Positions 7,385-15,146 of a stretch of DNA of 34,579 nt are shown piece after piece; the first letter of the stretch is position 1, and each line of letters opens with the position of its first letter. Source of the DNA: GCA-2862585 sp963991165 (lineage in GTDB: Bacteria; Bacteroidota; Bacteroidia; Flavobacteriales; UBA7312); assembly GCA_963991165.1 (NCBI GenBank), contig CAXDOW010000007.1, positions 1-34,579 on the forward strand, read 5' to 3'. A program made the translations under genes and the position numbers. Under the pieces are notes generated by a model. That model saw only the letters and a program-made list of their open reading frames with translations, was not told the origin of the DNA and searched no databases.

Positions 7385-8932
7385 TTAAACACTGATGACT
7401 TTTTTGTCTTTGGTAAAAAAGCGATATTGAAGTAACGTGTAGGTGCTATCTTCTTCCACAGATAATTTACACCTCAGTTCTTTGGCCCACGTTCTTCGTT
7501 GATTTTTGAACCACCCTTTGTTTATGTAACTAGCTACAAATGGGTGCGTTTTAATGACAATGTTATTGCTTTTGCTAATGGCTTTTGCCAATTTCTGACC
7601 AATTTCATCTATGAGCAAAATACTGGCTTCAATTTTGCCAGTACCTTTGCATGAAGGACATCCTTCCTTCGTTTCTATATGTAATACAGGACGAACTCGT
7701 TGTCTGGTTATTTCAACCAGTCCGAATCGTGAGGGAGGTAAAATGTGATGTTTTGCTTTATCGTCAGCCATGAACTTAACTAAAGAATTATAGAGTTCCT
7801 TTCTATTTGCTCCGTTGTACATGTCAATAAAGTCAACTACGATGATACCGCCCATGTCCCTCAATCGAAGTTGACGAGCTACTTCTTCGGCTGCAATTAA
7901 ATTTACCTCCAAGGCATTAGCTTCTTGGTCCTGTTTTGAGTTAACCCTCTTACCACTATTGACGTCTATCACATGCATGGCTTCGGTATGTTCTATAACA
8001 AGGTAAGTGCTCTTTCGCATTGTGACTGTTTTACCGAAAGAAGATTTTATTTGCCTTTCGATAGCGAATTTTTGAAATAAAGGAAAATTACCTTTGTAAT
8101 GACGAACAATTTTTTGTTGTTCAGGAGATATGGTAGCTACATATTCTTTAATTTCTTCATACAACTTTTCATTATTTACAAGAATAGAGGTAAATTCATC
8201 ATTGAGTACATCTCTTAAAAGCGAGGTGGTTCGACTCAACTCACCCAGAATTTTTTGAGGAGCTTTTGCTTTTTTAGATTGCTTACAAAGGGTTTGCCAT
8301 TTTTTGTATAAAAATTTTAAATCGGCATCCAGTTCGGCAACCATTTTACCCTCTGCAACGGTTCGTATGATAACCCCAAATCCGGGTGGCTTAATACTTT
8401 CTACTAACTTTTTGAGTCGTTTTTTTTCTTCGTTGGAACTTATTTTTTGAGAAACAGATACTTTTCTAGAAAACGGCACTAAGACCATGTATCTACCAGC
8501 AATAGTCAATTCGGTAGTTAGTCTTGGCCCTTTGGTGGAAATGGGCTCTTTTGCTACTTGGACCATTATTTGATCACCCCCTTTTAACACCTCATTGATA
8601 GTGCCTGTTTTTTCTAATTCTGGCTGTAGTTTGACGTTTTTTAAAGACGCCGTGTTGAGTTTGCCTGAAATGTTTTTTTGGCTGAATTGCTGAAAGGTTT
8701 TGAACTTTGACCCCAAATCTAGATAATGGAGAAAACCATCTTTTTCGTGACCAACGTCAACAAAAGTTGCGTTAAGCCCAGTGATTATTTTTCTAACCTT
8801 AGCTAGAAAAATGTCTCCGACCGAAAATTTTGTGCCGTGGGGTTCTTTGTGTAGCTCAATCAGTTGCCTATCTCTTAATAAGGCAATGACAACCTCATTA
8901 GGCCTCGAATCTACGAGTAATTCATATTTCAA
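7385..8932 (-). CDS. rng: Ribonuclease G/E family endoribonuclease
   Basis: Single-strand-specific endoribonuclease of the RNase E/G family, acting in rRNA 5' maturation and mRNA decay. From the chosen start it has 515 residues: an S1-like RNA-binding domain near the N terminus (about 35-120), the DNase I-like catalytic region with the metal-binding aspartates in VIDVNSGKR (Asp323) and IIVVDFIDM (Asp367), and the zinc-link cysteines CPSC (425-428). It lacks the long RNase E scaffold tail, so it is RNase G-like. The frame has no ATG near its N terminus. TTG at 8932 gives MKYELLVDS, which matches the family N terminus; TTG at 8962 adds ten residues and directly follows a stop codon. Confidence 0.9.
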   Translation of the reverse strand: MKYELLVDSRPNEVVIALLRDRQLIELHKEPHGTKFSVGDIFLAKVRKIITGLNATFVDVGHEKDGFLHYLDLGSKFKTFQQFSQKNISGKLNTASLKNVKLQPELEKTGTINEVLKGGDQIMVQVAKEPISTKGPRLTTELTIAGRYMVLVPFSRKVSVSQKISSNEEKKRLKKLVESIKPPGFGVIIRTVAEGKMVAELDADLKFLYKKWQTLCKQSKKAKAPQKILGELSRTTSLLRDVLNDEFTSILVNNEKLYEEIKEYVATISPEQQKIVRHYKGNFPLFQKFAIERQIKSSFGKTVTMRKSTYLVIEHTEAMHVIDVNSGKRVNSKQDQEANALEVNLIAAEEVARQLRLRDMGGIIVVDFIDMYNGANRKELYNSLVKFMADDKAKHHILPPSRFGLVEITRQRVRPVLHIETKEGCPSCKGTGKIEASILLIDEIGQKLAKAISKSNNIVIKTHPFVASYINKGWFKNQRRTWAKELRCKLSVEEDSTYTLLQYRFFTKDKKVISV

Positions 8933-9010
8933 AATATAAGTGGCTTGCTGAAACTCTTGCAATTAATGATATAAGAGTTTCATAATTCGTATTTAGAAAG
9001 TAGTGTAAGA

Positions 9011-9100
9011 CTACTTCTTTTTATGTCTGTTTTTTCTCAAACGCTTCTTGCGTTTGTGAGTCGCCATTTTGTGTCTTTTTCTCTTTTTACCGTTGGGCAT
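9011..9100 (-). CDS. AURKAIP1/COX24-domain small basic protein, probably ribosome-associated
   Basis: A 29-residue, extremely basic protein from ATG 9100 to TAG 9011-9013. It begins MPNGKKRKRHKMATHKRKKR and ends in KNRHKKK. The KRKRHK-x-x-THKRKKR core is the mS38 (AURKAIP1/COX24) signature that is annotated as tiny proteins next to HU and rng in many Bacteroidota. The mitochondrial counterpart is a small-subunit ribosomal protein, so binding to 16S rRNA is a reasonable inference. It lies between hup and rng on the same strand and is easily missed by ORF callers because of its length. Confidence 0.88.
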   Translation of the reverse strand: MPNGKKRKRHKMATHKRKKRLRKNRHKKK

Positions 9101-9137
9101 AACTAAATATTTTTAAAATGTTTTTTTTGACGTGCCT

Positions 9138-9425
9138 TTAAAGTGACACGTTAGTTTTTACTTTATCAACAAATTCTTTAGATGGTTTGAATACGGGTAA
9201 ATTGTGTGCTGGGATAACAATTGTTGTATTCTTAGAAATATTTCTACCTGTTTTTTCTGCTCTTTTTTTAACAATAAAAGAACCAAACCCTCTTAAAAAA
9301 ACACTTTCACCATTAGACAAGGTTCCTTTTACTTCTTGCATAAAGCCCTCAATAACAGCTAAAACTTCTACTTTTTCTAATCCTGTTTTTTCAGAGATGG
9401 AGTGAACTAATTCTGATTTCGTCAT
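9138..9425 (-). CDS. hup: HU family DNA-binding protein
   Basis: A 95-residue nucleoid-associated protein of the HU/IHF family, which bends and compacts DNA as a dimer. It starts MTKSELVHSISEKTGL (helical dimerisation region) and has the conserved GFGSF turn near residues 46-50. The beta-arm region (about 54-74) has INTERVENING text NTTIVIPAHNLPVFKPSK; the usual arm proline appears in the IPA context. Whether HU or IHF subunit cannot be decided from the sequence. It is first in the minus-strand set hup, COX24-type protein, rng, and divergent from mutY. Confidence 0.94.
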   Translation of the reverse strand: MTKSELVHSISEKTGLEKVEVLAVIEGFMQEVKGTLSNGESVFLRGFGSFIVKKRAEKTGRNISKNTTIVIPAHNLPVFKPSKEFVDKVKTNVSL

Positions 9426-9473
9426 CGTTGTATATTGCGTTGATAAATACTTACTTTGTTATAAATTTGACGG

Positions 9474-9481
9474 CAAATATA
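9474..9481 (-). promoter_or_regulatory. Bacteroidota -7 box (TATATTTG) before hup
   Basis: Exact TAnnTTTG on the minus strand, 48 nt before the hup start at 9425, in the AT-rich 116-base gap between hup and mutY. This would give an HU leader of about 42-45 nt. Confidence 0.5.
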
Positions 9482-9490
9482 ATCAATTTA

Positions 9491-9519
9491 TTGACTTTTT
9501 TAAGTCATTTTTATTTTTA
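9491..9519 (+). promoter_or_regulatory. Weak candidate promoter before mutY (TTG ... TATTTTTA)
   Basis: TTG at 9491-9493, an 18-base spacer and TATTTTTA at 9512-9519 resemble the flavobacterial TTG-N17-23-TAnnTTTG promoter with one mismatch in the last base. It lies 22 nt before the mutY ATG. Confidence 0.3.
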
Positions 9520-9541
9520 ATGCCTTATTTTCAATGACTTA

Positions 9542-10579
9542 ATGGAGTTTTCAGCACAAATTACTAATTGGTATAAAAAAAACAAAAGAGATTTACCATG
9601 GAGAAAGACTTCTGACCCCTATAAAATATGGTTATCGGAAGTCATTCTTCAGCAAACACAAGTGAATCAAGGCTTGCCTTATTATGAGCGTTTTGTCGTC
9701 GCTTTTCCAAGCGTTCAAGCACTTGCCCAATCTGATGAAAATGAGGTGTTGAAATTGTGGCAAGGACTAGGCTATTATTCTCGCGCTAGAAATTTACATT
9801 TTGCTGCAAAACAAGTTGTCAGTATGGGTCAATTTCCGAAGCAATACGATACTATTTTATCTCTAAAAGGCGTAGGAGAATATACCGCCGCAGCCATTGC
9901 TTCTTTTGCTTTCGATTTACCCCACGCTGTAGTTGATGGCAACGTCTTTCGTCTTTTATCACGCTATTTTGGAATTGAAAAAAATATCCAAACAAGTGGC
10001 GGCAAAAAACACTTCAATGAGTTGGCTCATTCTCTTCTTAACAAACAAAATCCAGCCATTCATAACCAAGCAATTATGGAATTTGGCTCTCAAATGTGTA
10101 AACCAGTTCAGCCACATTGTACGAATTGTCCATTGCAGCAAGACTGCTATGCCTTTAATCACCAAAAAGTGAGCTATTTTCCAGTGAAAAACAAAAAAAA
10201 GAATAGTACTAAAGTATTTCATGATTACTTTTTTTTGGAATACAATCAGTACACCTTTATTCAAAAAAGACAGAACGATGGCATATGGAAGAATTTATAC
10301 GAATTTCCATTAATAGAAAACACAAAACAACTTTCAAAGGACAACATACTAAAGCACCCCAATTTACACGTTTGGCTTAAAGAAAAAAAAATCAATGTTA
10401 AATCTATAAAATCGTATAAACACATTTTGAGTCATCGACTTATTTTTGCTCGCTTTTGGCATTTAAAATGCTATGAAATAATTAAGCATCCTTCATTAAA
10501 AAAAGTAGATATGAAAGATTTAGATAACTATGCAGTCTCAAGACTCACCGAAAAATACCTTCATGATATTAGCATTTAA
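9542..10579 (+). CDS. mutY: A/G-specific adenine glycosylase
   Basis: A 345-residue base-excision repair enzyme that removes adenine mispaired with 8-oxoguanine. The catalytic glutamate is in SEVILQQTQV (Glu33). The helix-hairpin-helix is LKGVGEYTAAAIASFAF (108-124), with catalytic Asp132 in VDGNVFRLLSR. The [4Fe-4S] ligands are Cys186, Cys193, Cys196 and Cys202 in a C-x6-C-x2-C-x5-C pattern. The C-terminal third (about 225-345) is the NUDIX-like domain that senses 8-oxoG, with HILSHRLIFARFW fitting the family. It leads the mutY-ssb-gldE-gldD set, an order I associate with Bacteroidota. Confidence 0.96.
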   Translation: MEFSAQITNWYKKNKRDLPWRKTSDPYKIWLSEVILQQTQVNQGLPYYERFVVAFPSVQALAQSDENEVLKLWQGLGYYSRARNLHFAAKQVVSMGQFPKQYDTILSLKGVGEYTAAAIASFAFDLPHAVVDGNVFRLLSRYFGIEKNIQTSGGKKHFNELAHSLLNKQNPAIHNQAIMEFGSQMCKPVQPHCTNCPLQQDCYAFNHQKVSYFPVKNKKKNSTKVFHDYFFLEYNQYTFIQKRQNDGIWKNLYEFPLIENTKQLSKDNILKHPNLHVWLKEKKINVKSIKSYKHILSHRLIFARFWHLKCYEIIKHPSLKKVDMKDLDNYAVSRLTEKYLHDISI

Positions 10580-10590
10580 AGTTATTTGTT

Positions 10591-10598
10591 TATATTTG
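10591..10598 (+). promoter_or_regulatory. Bacteroidota -7 box (TATATTTG) before ssb
   Basis: Exact TAnnTTTG in the 46-base mutY-ssb gap, 27 nt before the ssb ATG. It suggests ssb-gldE-gldD can be transcribed independently of mutY. Confidence 0.5.
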
Positions 10599-10625
10599 AA
10601 AATATGAATCCTTAAAACATAAAAA

Positions 10626-11045
10626 ATGGCTAGTGTAAATAAAGTAATTTTAGTCGGCAATTTGGGTAAAGACCCTGAGGTCAGACATTTTGAAAATGGT
10701 GGTTCGTTGGCACGTTTTCCTTTGGCCACCTCAGAAACCTATACCAATAAAGAAACCAATGAAAAGGTCACTCAAACAGAGTGGCACACTGTGGTTACTA
10801 GAGGCGGTTTGGCTACAAAGGTCGTTGAGCCGTATCTAAAAAAAGGAAATAGTGTATATATCGAAGGTCGGCTAAGAACACGTTCTTGGGAGGACAAAGA
10901 AGGCACCACTAGGTACACCACCGAAGTCATATGTGACAATTTAGAAATGCTTGGCAGAAAGTCGGACAACTCAGATAGCGTAGCTACTAGCGATGGTGTC
11001 AATCCATCATTTCAGGATGCTCCAGACGACGATTTACCATTCTAA
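10626..11045 (+). CDS. ssb: Single-stranded DNA-binding protein
   Basis: A 139-residue SSB that coats single-stranded DNA as a tetramer during replication and repair. The OB fold (about 1-108) starts MASVNKVILVGNLGKDPEVR and includes TEWHTVV, VYIEGRLRTRSW and YTTEVICDNLEMLG. The C-terminal tail is short and acidic, ending DAPDDDLPF, the partner-binding tip bound by replication and repair proteins. Start and length are typical. It lies between mutY and gldE. Confidence 0.97.
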   Translation: MASVNKVILVGNLGKDPEVRHFENGGSLARFPLATSETYTNKETNEKVTQTEWHTVVTRGGLATKVVEPYLKKGNSVYIEGRLRTRSWEDKEGTTRYTTEVICDNLEMLGRKSDNSDSVATSDGVNPSFQDAPDDDLPF

Positions 11046-11065
11046 AATTTTAATCGAAAGCTCAT

Positions 11066-12370
11066 TTGGACGAAGACCCTCAACAGATTTTATTTTTAGT
11101 TCTTGAAAAAGCAAGTTTGGACTTGGGTTTAGCGTTAGCTATATTCTTCATTTTTCTTCTTTTATTGTGTTCCGCTTTGATTTCTGGATCTGAGGTAGCT
11201 TTTTTCTCACTAGATGCGGCCAAGTGGGATAGCGAGAGAGAGCACGACATTGAACCAATCAAAAAATTGCTAAAAAGGCCCAATTACTTGTTAGCGACCA
11301 TATTGATTTCGAATAACTTCATTAATGTTGCCATTGTTATACTGTCGACATTTATCACCAATCGATTGTTTGACTTTACTTATTATCCATTCTTAAGCTT
11401 CTTCATTCAAGTGATTGTGGTCACTTTCGCCTTACTGCTTATGGGTGAAGTCATCCCAAAAGTCTACGCGAACCAAAAATCATTAGGATTTGCCAAACTA
11501 ATGGCAACCCCCTTACTAATATTATCTAGACTATTCAGCCCATTGAGTAACCTTTTAGTTTCATCTACTACAATTATTGAAAAGAAATTTAGATCAAAAG
11601 GATATAAAATTTCTGTAGATGAATTGTCCTCGGCATTGGATTTAGCAGGTCAAAACGACACCAAAGAAGAGGAAAAAAGAATCCTCAGAAGTATCGTTGA
11701 ATTTGGCAACATTCAAGTAAAGGACATCATGAAATCTAGGGTTGAAGTCATTGCTCAAGATCAAAACACATCATTTGAGGATGTAAAAAAGGTTGTCATT
11801 TCCTGCGGTTTTTCTAGAATCCCCGTTTACAAAGAAAATTTTGATTCTGTTTTGGGTATTCTTTATATCAAAGATTTACTCCCATTTCTTAAACACAAGA
11901 AGTTTGAATGGGCCAACTTGATACGCACGCCGTTTTTTGTGCCTGAAGGCAAAATGATAGACGATCTTCTAAAAGAATTTCAAGAAAAGAAAATTCACTT
12001 AGCCATAGTGGTTGATGAATATGGCGGAACATCAGGAATAGTCACTTTAGAAGATATTATTGAAGAAATTGTAGGAGAAATAAATGATGAATTTGACGAT
12101 GATGGAATTCAGTTTTCAAAACTAGATGACGAGAACTATATTTTTGAAGGTAAAACATCCTTGAATGATGTTTTGAAAACAATTGATGGCGAAATCGACT
12201 TTTTCGACGACATAAAGGGAGATTCCGACACATTGGCGGGCCTCATTCTTGAAATGAAAGGCGATATTCCTTCTCATGGCGAAAAACTACATTATGAACA
12301 CTACGAATTCACCGTCGAATCGGTAGATAGGCGACGTGTAAAGCGTGTTAAAGTTACTATTCATGAGTAG
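11066..12370 (+). CDS. gldE: Gliding motility-associated protein GldE (CNNM/CBS/CorC-type)
   Basis: A 434-residue membrane protein. It has an N-terminal CNNM (DUF21) transmembrane domain (about 20-170, helices near 20-45, 76-98, 110-130 and 145-165, with GEVIPK at 127-132), a CBS pair (about 218-340, ending VVDEYGGTSGIVTLEDIIEEIVGEI) and a CorC/HlyC domain (about 350-430). These are general features of CNNM/CorC transporters. The call GldE rests on the direct overlap with gldD and the mutY-ssb context. GldE is a gliding and type IX secretion accessory protein of Bacteroidota, reported to act with GldD. No in-frame ATG exists before the transmembrane region, so the start is probably TTG 11066 (MDEDPQQ). 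Confidence 0.88.
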   Translation: MDEDPQQILFLVLEKASLDLGLALAIFFIFLLLLCSALISGSEVAFFSLDAAKWDSEREHDIEPIKKLLKRPNYLLATILISNNFINVAIVILSTFITNRLFDFTYYPFLSFFIQVIVVTFALLLMGEVIPKVYANQKSLGFAKLMATPLLILSRLFSPLSNLLVSSTTIIEKKFRSKGYKISVDELSSALDLAGQNDTKEEEKRILRSIVEFGNIQVKDIMKSRVEVIAQDQNTSFEDVKKVVISCGFSRIPVYKENFDSVLGILYIKDLLPFLKHKKFEWANLIRTPFFVPEGKMIDDLLKEFQEKKIHLAIVVDEYGGTSGIVTLEDIIEEIVGEINDEFDDDGIQFSKLDDENYIFEGKTSLNDVLKTIDGEIDFFDDIKGDSDTLAGLILEMKGDIPSHGEKLHYEHYEFTVESVDRRRVKRVKVTIHE

Positions 12371-12923
12371 TCGATTTTTAATCCCACTCATTATTATTTT
12401 GCTGGCTTGCAATAGCGATTACACCCCAAAGCCTAGAGGATTTTCTAAAATTGACTTCCCAAAAAAAGAAACTAAACCCTCCGATACTCAAAATCATGTC
12501 TTTAGTTTTAAACAGCCCATTTATAGCCATTTTATCGTTGACAACAAGAACCCATCATGGTTTGACTTAGAATTCAAAGAGTTCAACGGCACCATACATA
12601 TGAGCTACAAAACCATCGAAAACAACCTAAACGAATTCACGGAAGATTGTAGAGACTTAGCGTACAAACACGCTCAAAAGGCAGAAGCTATCACAGAACA
12701 AAGATTTATAAATGACTCTTTAAATGTATATGGGGTGGTCTATACTTTTCAGGGAGCTACTGCCTCGCCTCTTCAATTTTACTTGTCAGATAGTTCAACG
12801 CATTTTGTTCGAGGGGCTTTGTATTTCAACACTGCATTTAACGATTCCATTATTCCTATTTGCAACTTTGTGAAAGAAGATGTTTACCAAATTATAGAAA
12901 GTTGGCAATGGAAGCATTTATAA
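12363..12923 (+). CDS. gldD: Gliding motility lipoprotein GldD
   Basis: A 186-residue lipoprotein. The signal peptide MSSRFLIPLIIILLAC ends in a lipobox with the lipidated Cys16. The mature region begins NSDYTPKPRGFSKIDFP, which matches the YxPKPRGYxRIDFP N terminus of GldD. In Flavobacterium, GldD is needed for gliding and type IX secretion. ATG 12363 overlaps the gldE stop by 8 bases, supporting coupled translation; a GTG at 12345 would spoil the signal peptide. It is the last gene of the plus-strand set and convergent with the end of the dcw cluster, 113 bases away. Confidence 0.93.
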   Translation: MSSRFLIPLIIILLACNSDYTPKPRGFSKIDFPKKETKPSDTQNHVFSFKQPIYSHFIVDNKNPSWFDLEFKEFNGTIHMSYKTIENNLNEFTEDCRDLAYKHAQKAEAITEQRFINDSLNVYGVVYTFQGATASPLQFYLSDSSTHFVRGALYFNTAFNDSIIPICNFVKEDVYQIIESWQWKHL

Positions 12924-13007
12924 CTTAAAATTAAGTTAACAATAAGCCAACACTTTTGACTGATTCGTAATTTTATCTACTGATTTCAACCATAGCTTTT
13001 TTGGAAA

Positions 13008-13031
13008 ATACGTTATGATAACTAAACGTAT
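13008..13031 (-). terminator. Candidate terminator hairpin after yqeY
   Basis: Inverted repeat ATACGTT (13008-13014) and AACGTAT (13025-13031) with a 10-base loop, starting 6 bases past the yqeY stop. On the minus strand the stem runs into TTTT. The stem is AT-rich and the T run short, so it is a weak candidate for the end of the dcw transcript. Confidence 0.35.
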
Positions 13032-13036
13032 AGGGC

Positions 13037-13471
13037 TTACTTCAAAATCTCTTTTACAACTGAAGCAATTACTTTTCCGTCAGCTTTTCCTGCTAATTGC
13101 TGATTGGCTATCCCCATCACTTTTCCCATATCAGCCATGCTTTGTGCGCCCACTTGTTCTATGATTTTGGAAACAACCCGCTTTACTTCTTCTTGACTCA
13201 TTTGTTCGGGTAAAAAAGTTTCTAACACACGTGCTTGAGCTATTTCATCGTCAGCCAAATCAGTGCGTTGTTGTTCAAGAAAAATTTGAGCAGCATCCTT
13301 TCGTTGTTTGACCAATTTTTGAATAATTTTTTGCTGGGTTGCTTCATCTAATTCTTTGGCTCCTTTTTCAGTTTGAGCCAATAAAAAGGCAGATTTGACA
13401 GCTCTCAAAGACTCTAATCGCGTAGCGTCCTTAGCCAACATAGCTTCTTTAATATGTTTGTTAATATCCAT
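13037..13471 (-). CDS. yqeY: GatB/YqeY domain-containing protein
   Basis: A 144-residue YqeY family protein, homologous to the C-terminal tail domain of the GatB subunit of tRNA amidotransferase. It has the helical N-terminal half (MDINKHIKEAMLAKDATRLESLRAV) and the conserved GKVMGIANQQLAGKADGKVIASVVKEIL near residues 117-143. Its biochemical role is unsettled. It follows ftsZ by two bases on the same strand, as in many Bacteroidota, and ends the dcw cluster here. Confidence 0.93.
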   Translation of the reverse strand: MDINKHIKEAMLAKDATRLESLRAVKSAFLLAQTEKGAKELDEATQQKIIQKLVKQRKDAAQIFLEQQRTDLADDEIAQARVLETFLPEQMSQEEVKRVVSKIIEQVGAQSMADMGKVMGIANQQLAGKADGKVIASVVKEILK

Positions 13472-13473
13472 TT

Positions 13474-15108
13474 TTAATCAACTTTTTTGTGTAAAAAATT
13501 ATTAGGTTTAATGCTTGTTTTTTGATCATCATCCTGACCTAGTACATAATTAGATGTTTCGCTTTCAGAGGAATGTGTCACATCGTCGAGGTTTACCTCT
13601 CTTCGTTTGTAGGCCGGTTCGCTTTCCAAATCGGTCAATCCTGAGGGCGTTCTAAGTTTCAAAGTAATTTCTCGTAAACGATCCATACGTTGACGACTTC
13701 TCATGGCCATTTGTTCAGCCGAAACACCATGATTTAAAGTGGTCATTTCTTCTTTTTTAGGATTATCTTTTAATTCAGAAATGACCTCCTTAGCTTCTTC
13801 TTCCATTTCTAATGTATGTACTAAAATGTCATTGTTTTCTTCATCGGAATGATGATCAGAATTAGTGTCATTTTGTATAGAAGAATCATCGGTTGATAAT
13901 GGAAAATCAATGGGACTTTCTTCAGAAGACTCCTCGTCAAGCGTGAAGTTTAGAGTGGGTGCCTGTTGATGTAAATCAAAGTTGATTGTAGCTTGTTTGT
14001 CAGAGTCATTTTTTTCTAAAATATCAACATCGATTGTAGAAGTTGGTTGGGGTGTTTGCTTAGTGCTTTGGTCTGATTCTAGATTATATACTGTCGGTTT
14101 TTCGTCTTTGTCAGAGTCAAACACTTTATTGGCTTTAAATCCAGTGGCTATGACGGTTACACTGATTTCATCTTCCATGCCTTCTTCAACACCAATTCCC
14201 TCAATGATATTGACATCCGAACCGGCCACATCTTGAATATGTTTTTTAATATTGAAGAGTTCTGTCATTCTGATCTCTTTTTCGCCAGGACCAGTTACAA
14301 TTTTCAACAATACTTGTTGAGCACCTTTAATATTGTTATCGTGTAATAGAGGGGAATCAAGAGCTCCTTCAATGGCATCAATGGCTCGATTTTCGCCAGA
14401 AGCATAGGCCTGTCCCATTACGGCACTACCACTATCTTTTAGTACACGCTTGGCATCATTAAGGTCAATATTTACCATTAATGTTTGCGATATAACTTCG
14501 GCGATACCTTTGGTAGCAGTATTTAACACCTCATTGGCTTTGGCAAATGCTTTGCTTAGTGTAAGATCGCCATACACCTCGATGAGCTTATCGTTGTTTA
14601 TAACCAATAAAGTGTCAACATTTTCTCTCAACTCCTCAAGTCCTTTATCGGCATATTTTTTTCTAAACCCACCTTCTGTCCAAAAGGGGACGGTGACCAC
14701 TGCTACAGTTAATATTTCTTTTTCTCTGGCCACTTTGGCAATAACTGGTGCGGCCCCCGTACCAGTACCACCACCCATTCCAGCAGTTATAAACAACATT
14801 TTGGTATTGGTTTCTAACAGTTCGCTTATTCTCTCAATACTTTCCTCAGCCGCTTTACGACCTACTTCAGGATTTGCACCCGCTCCTAAACCTTCGGTAA
14901 TTTCGGCTCCAATTTGAATCTTTGTTGTGATAGGACTGGCCTCTAGAGCCTGTAAATCGGTGTTACAGACGGCAAAGTCAACTCCTTCGATACCGTGTTC
15001 GTACATATAATTGACGGCATTGCTGCCACCTCCTCCAACGCCAATTACTTTTATTACAGAGGATTGATTTTTTGGTAAATCAAATGCTAATACACTTTCA
15101 TTTGTCAT
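13474..15108 (-). CDS. ftsZ: Cell division protein FtsZ
   Basis: This tubulin-like GTPase polymerises into the Z ring. The 544-residue protein has IGVGGGGSNAVNYM (22-35), the tubulin signature GMGGGTGTGAAP (110-121) and the NNDKL and FNI/KKHIQDV regions. The GTPase and C-terminal core end near residue 325. A long acidic linker (about 330-470) then leads to the Bacteroidota-type end, with EPAYKRREVNLDD and a terminal PNNFLHKKVD. It is longer than the E. coli protein (383 residues) because of the linker, which is usual in this phylum. It is 38 bases downstream of ftsA. Confidence 0.97.
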   Translation of the reverse strand: MTNESVLAFDLPKNQSSVIKVIGVGGGGSNAVNYMYEHGIEGVDFAVCNTDLQALEASPITTKIQIGAEITEGLGAGANPEVGRKAAEESIERISELLETNTKMLFITAGMGGGTGTGAAPVIAKVAREKEILTVAVVTVPFWTEGGFRKKYADKGLEELRENVDTLLVINNDKLIEVYGDLTLSKAFAKANEVLNTATKGIAEVISQTLMVNIDLNDAKRVLKDSGSAVMGQAYASGENRAIDAIEGALDSPLLHDNNIKGAQQVLLKIVTGPGEKEIRMTELFNIKKHIQDVAGSDVNIIEGIGVEEGMEDEISVTVIATGFKANKVFDSDKDEKPTVYNLESDQSTKQTPQPTSTIDVDILEKNDSDKQATINFDLHQQAPTLNFTLDEESSEESPIDFPLSTDDSSIQNDTNSDHHSDEENNDILVHTLEMEEEAKEVISELKDNPKKEEMTTLNHGVSAEQMAMRSRQRMDRLREITLKLRTPSGLTDLESEPAYKRREVNLDDVTHSSESETSNYVLGQDDDQKTSIKPNNFLHKKVD

Positions 15109-15146
15109 TGTTATAGAAATTTAATTAGTAGTTTTAGTTTTTTATT

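Noticed and set aside
9129..9148. Stem-loop overlapping the hup stop
   Set aside because: Only about six pairs including a wobble, and on the transcribed strand it is followed by an A run rather than a T run.
9959..10264. 101-codon minus-strand frame inside mutY
   Set aside because: It is fully antisense to the catalytic and iron-sulfur regions of mutY and has no recognisable domain.
12921..12938. Palindrome TAACTTAA-AA-TTAAGTTA at the gldD stop
   Set aside because: It is a perfect inverted repeat, but all AT apart from one G-C pair, with a 2-base centre and no following T tract. It is too weak to call a terminator.
14450..14917. 155-codon plus-strand frame opposite ftsZ
   Set aside because: It is antisense to the most conserved part of ftsZ (GTPase core); low-complexity Ser/Val/Pro composition is typical of a shadow frame.
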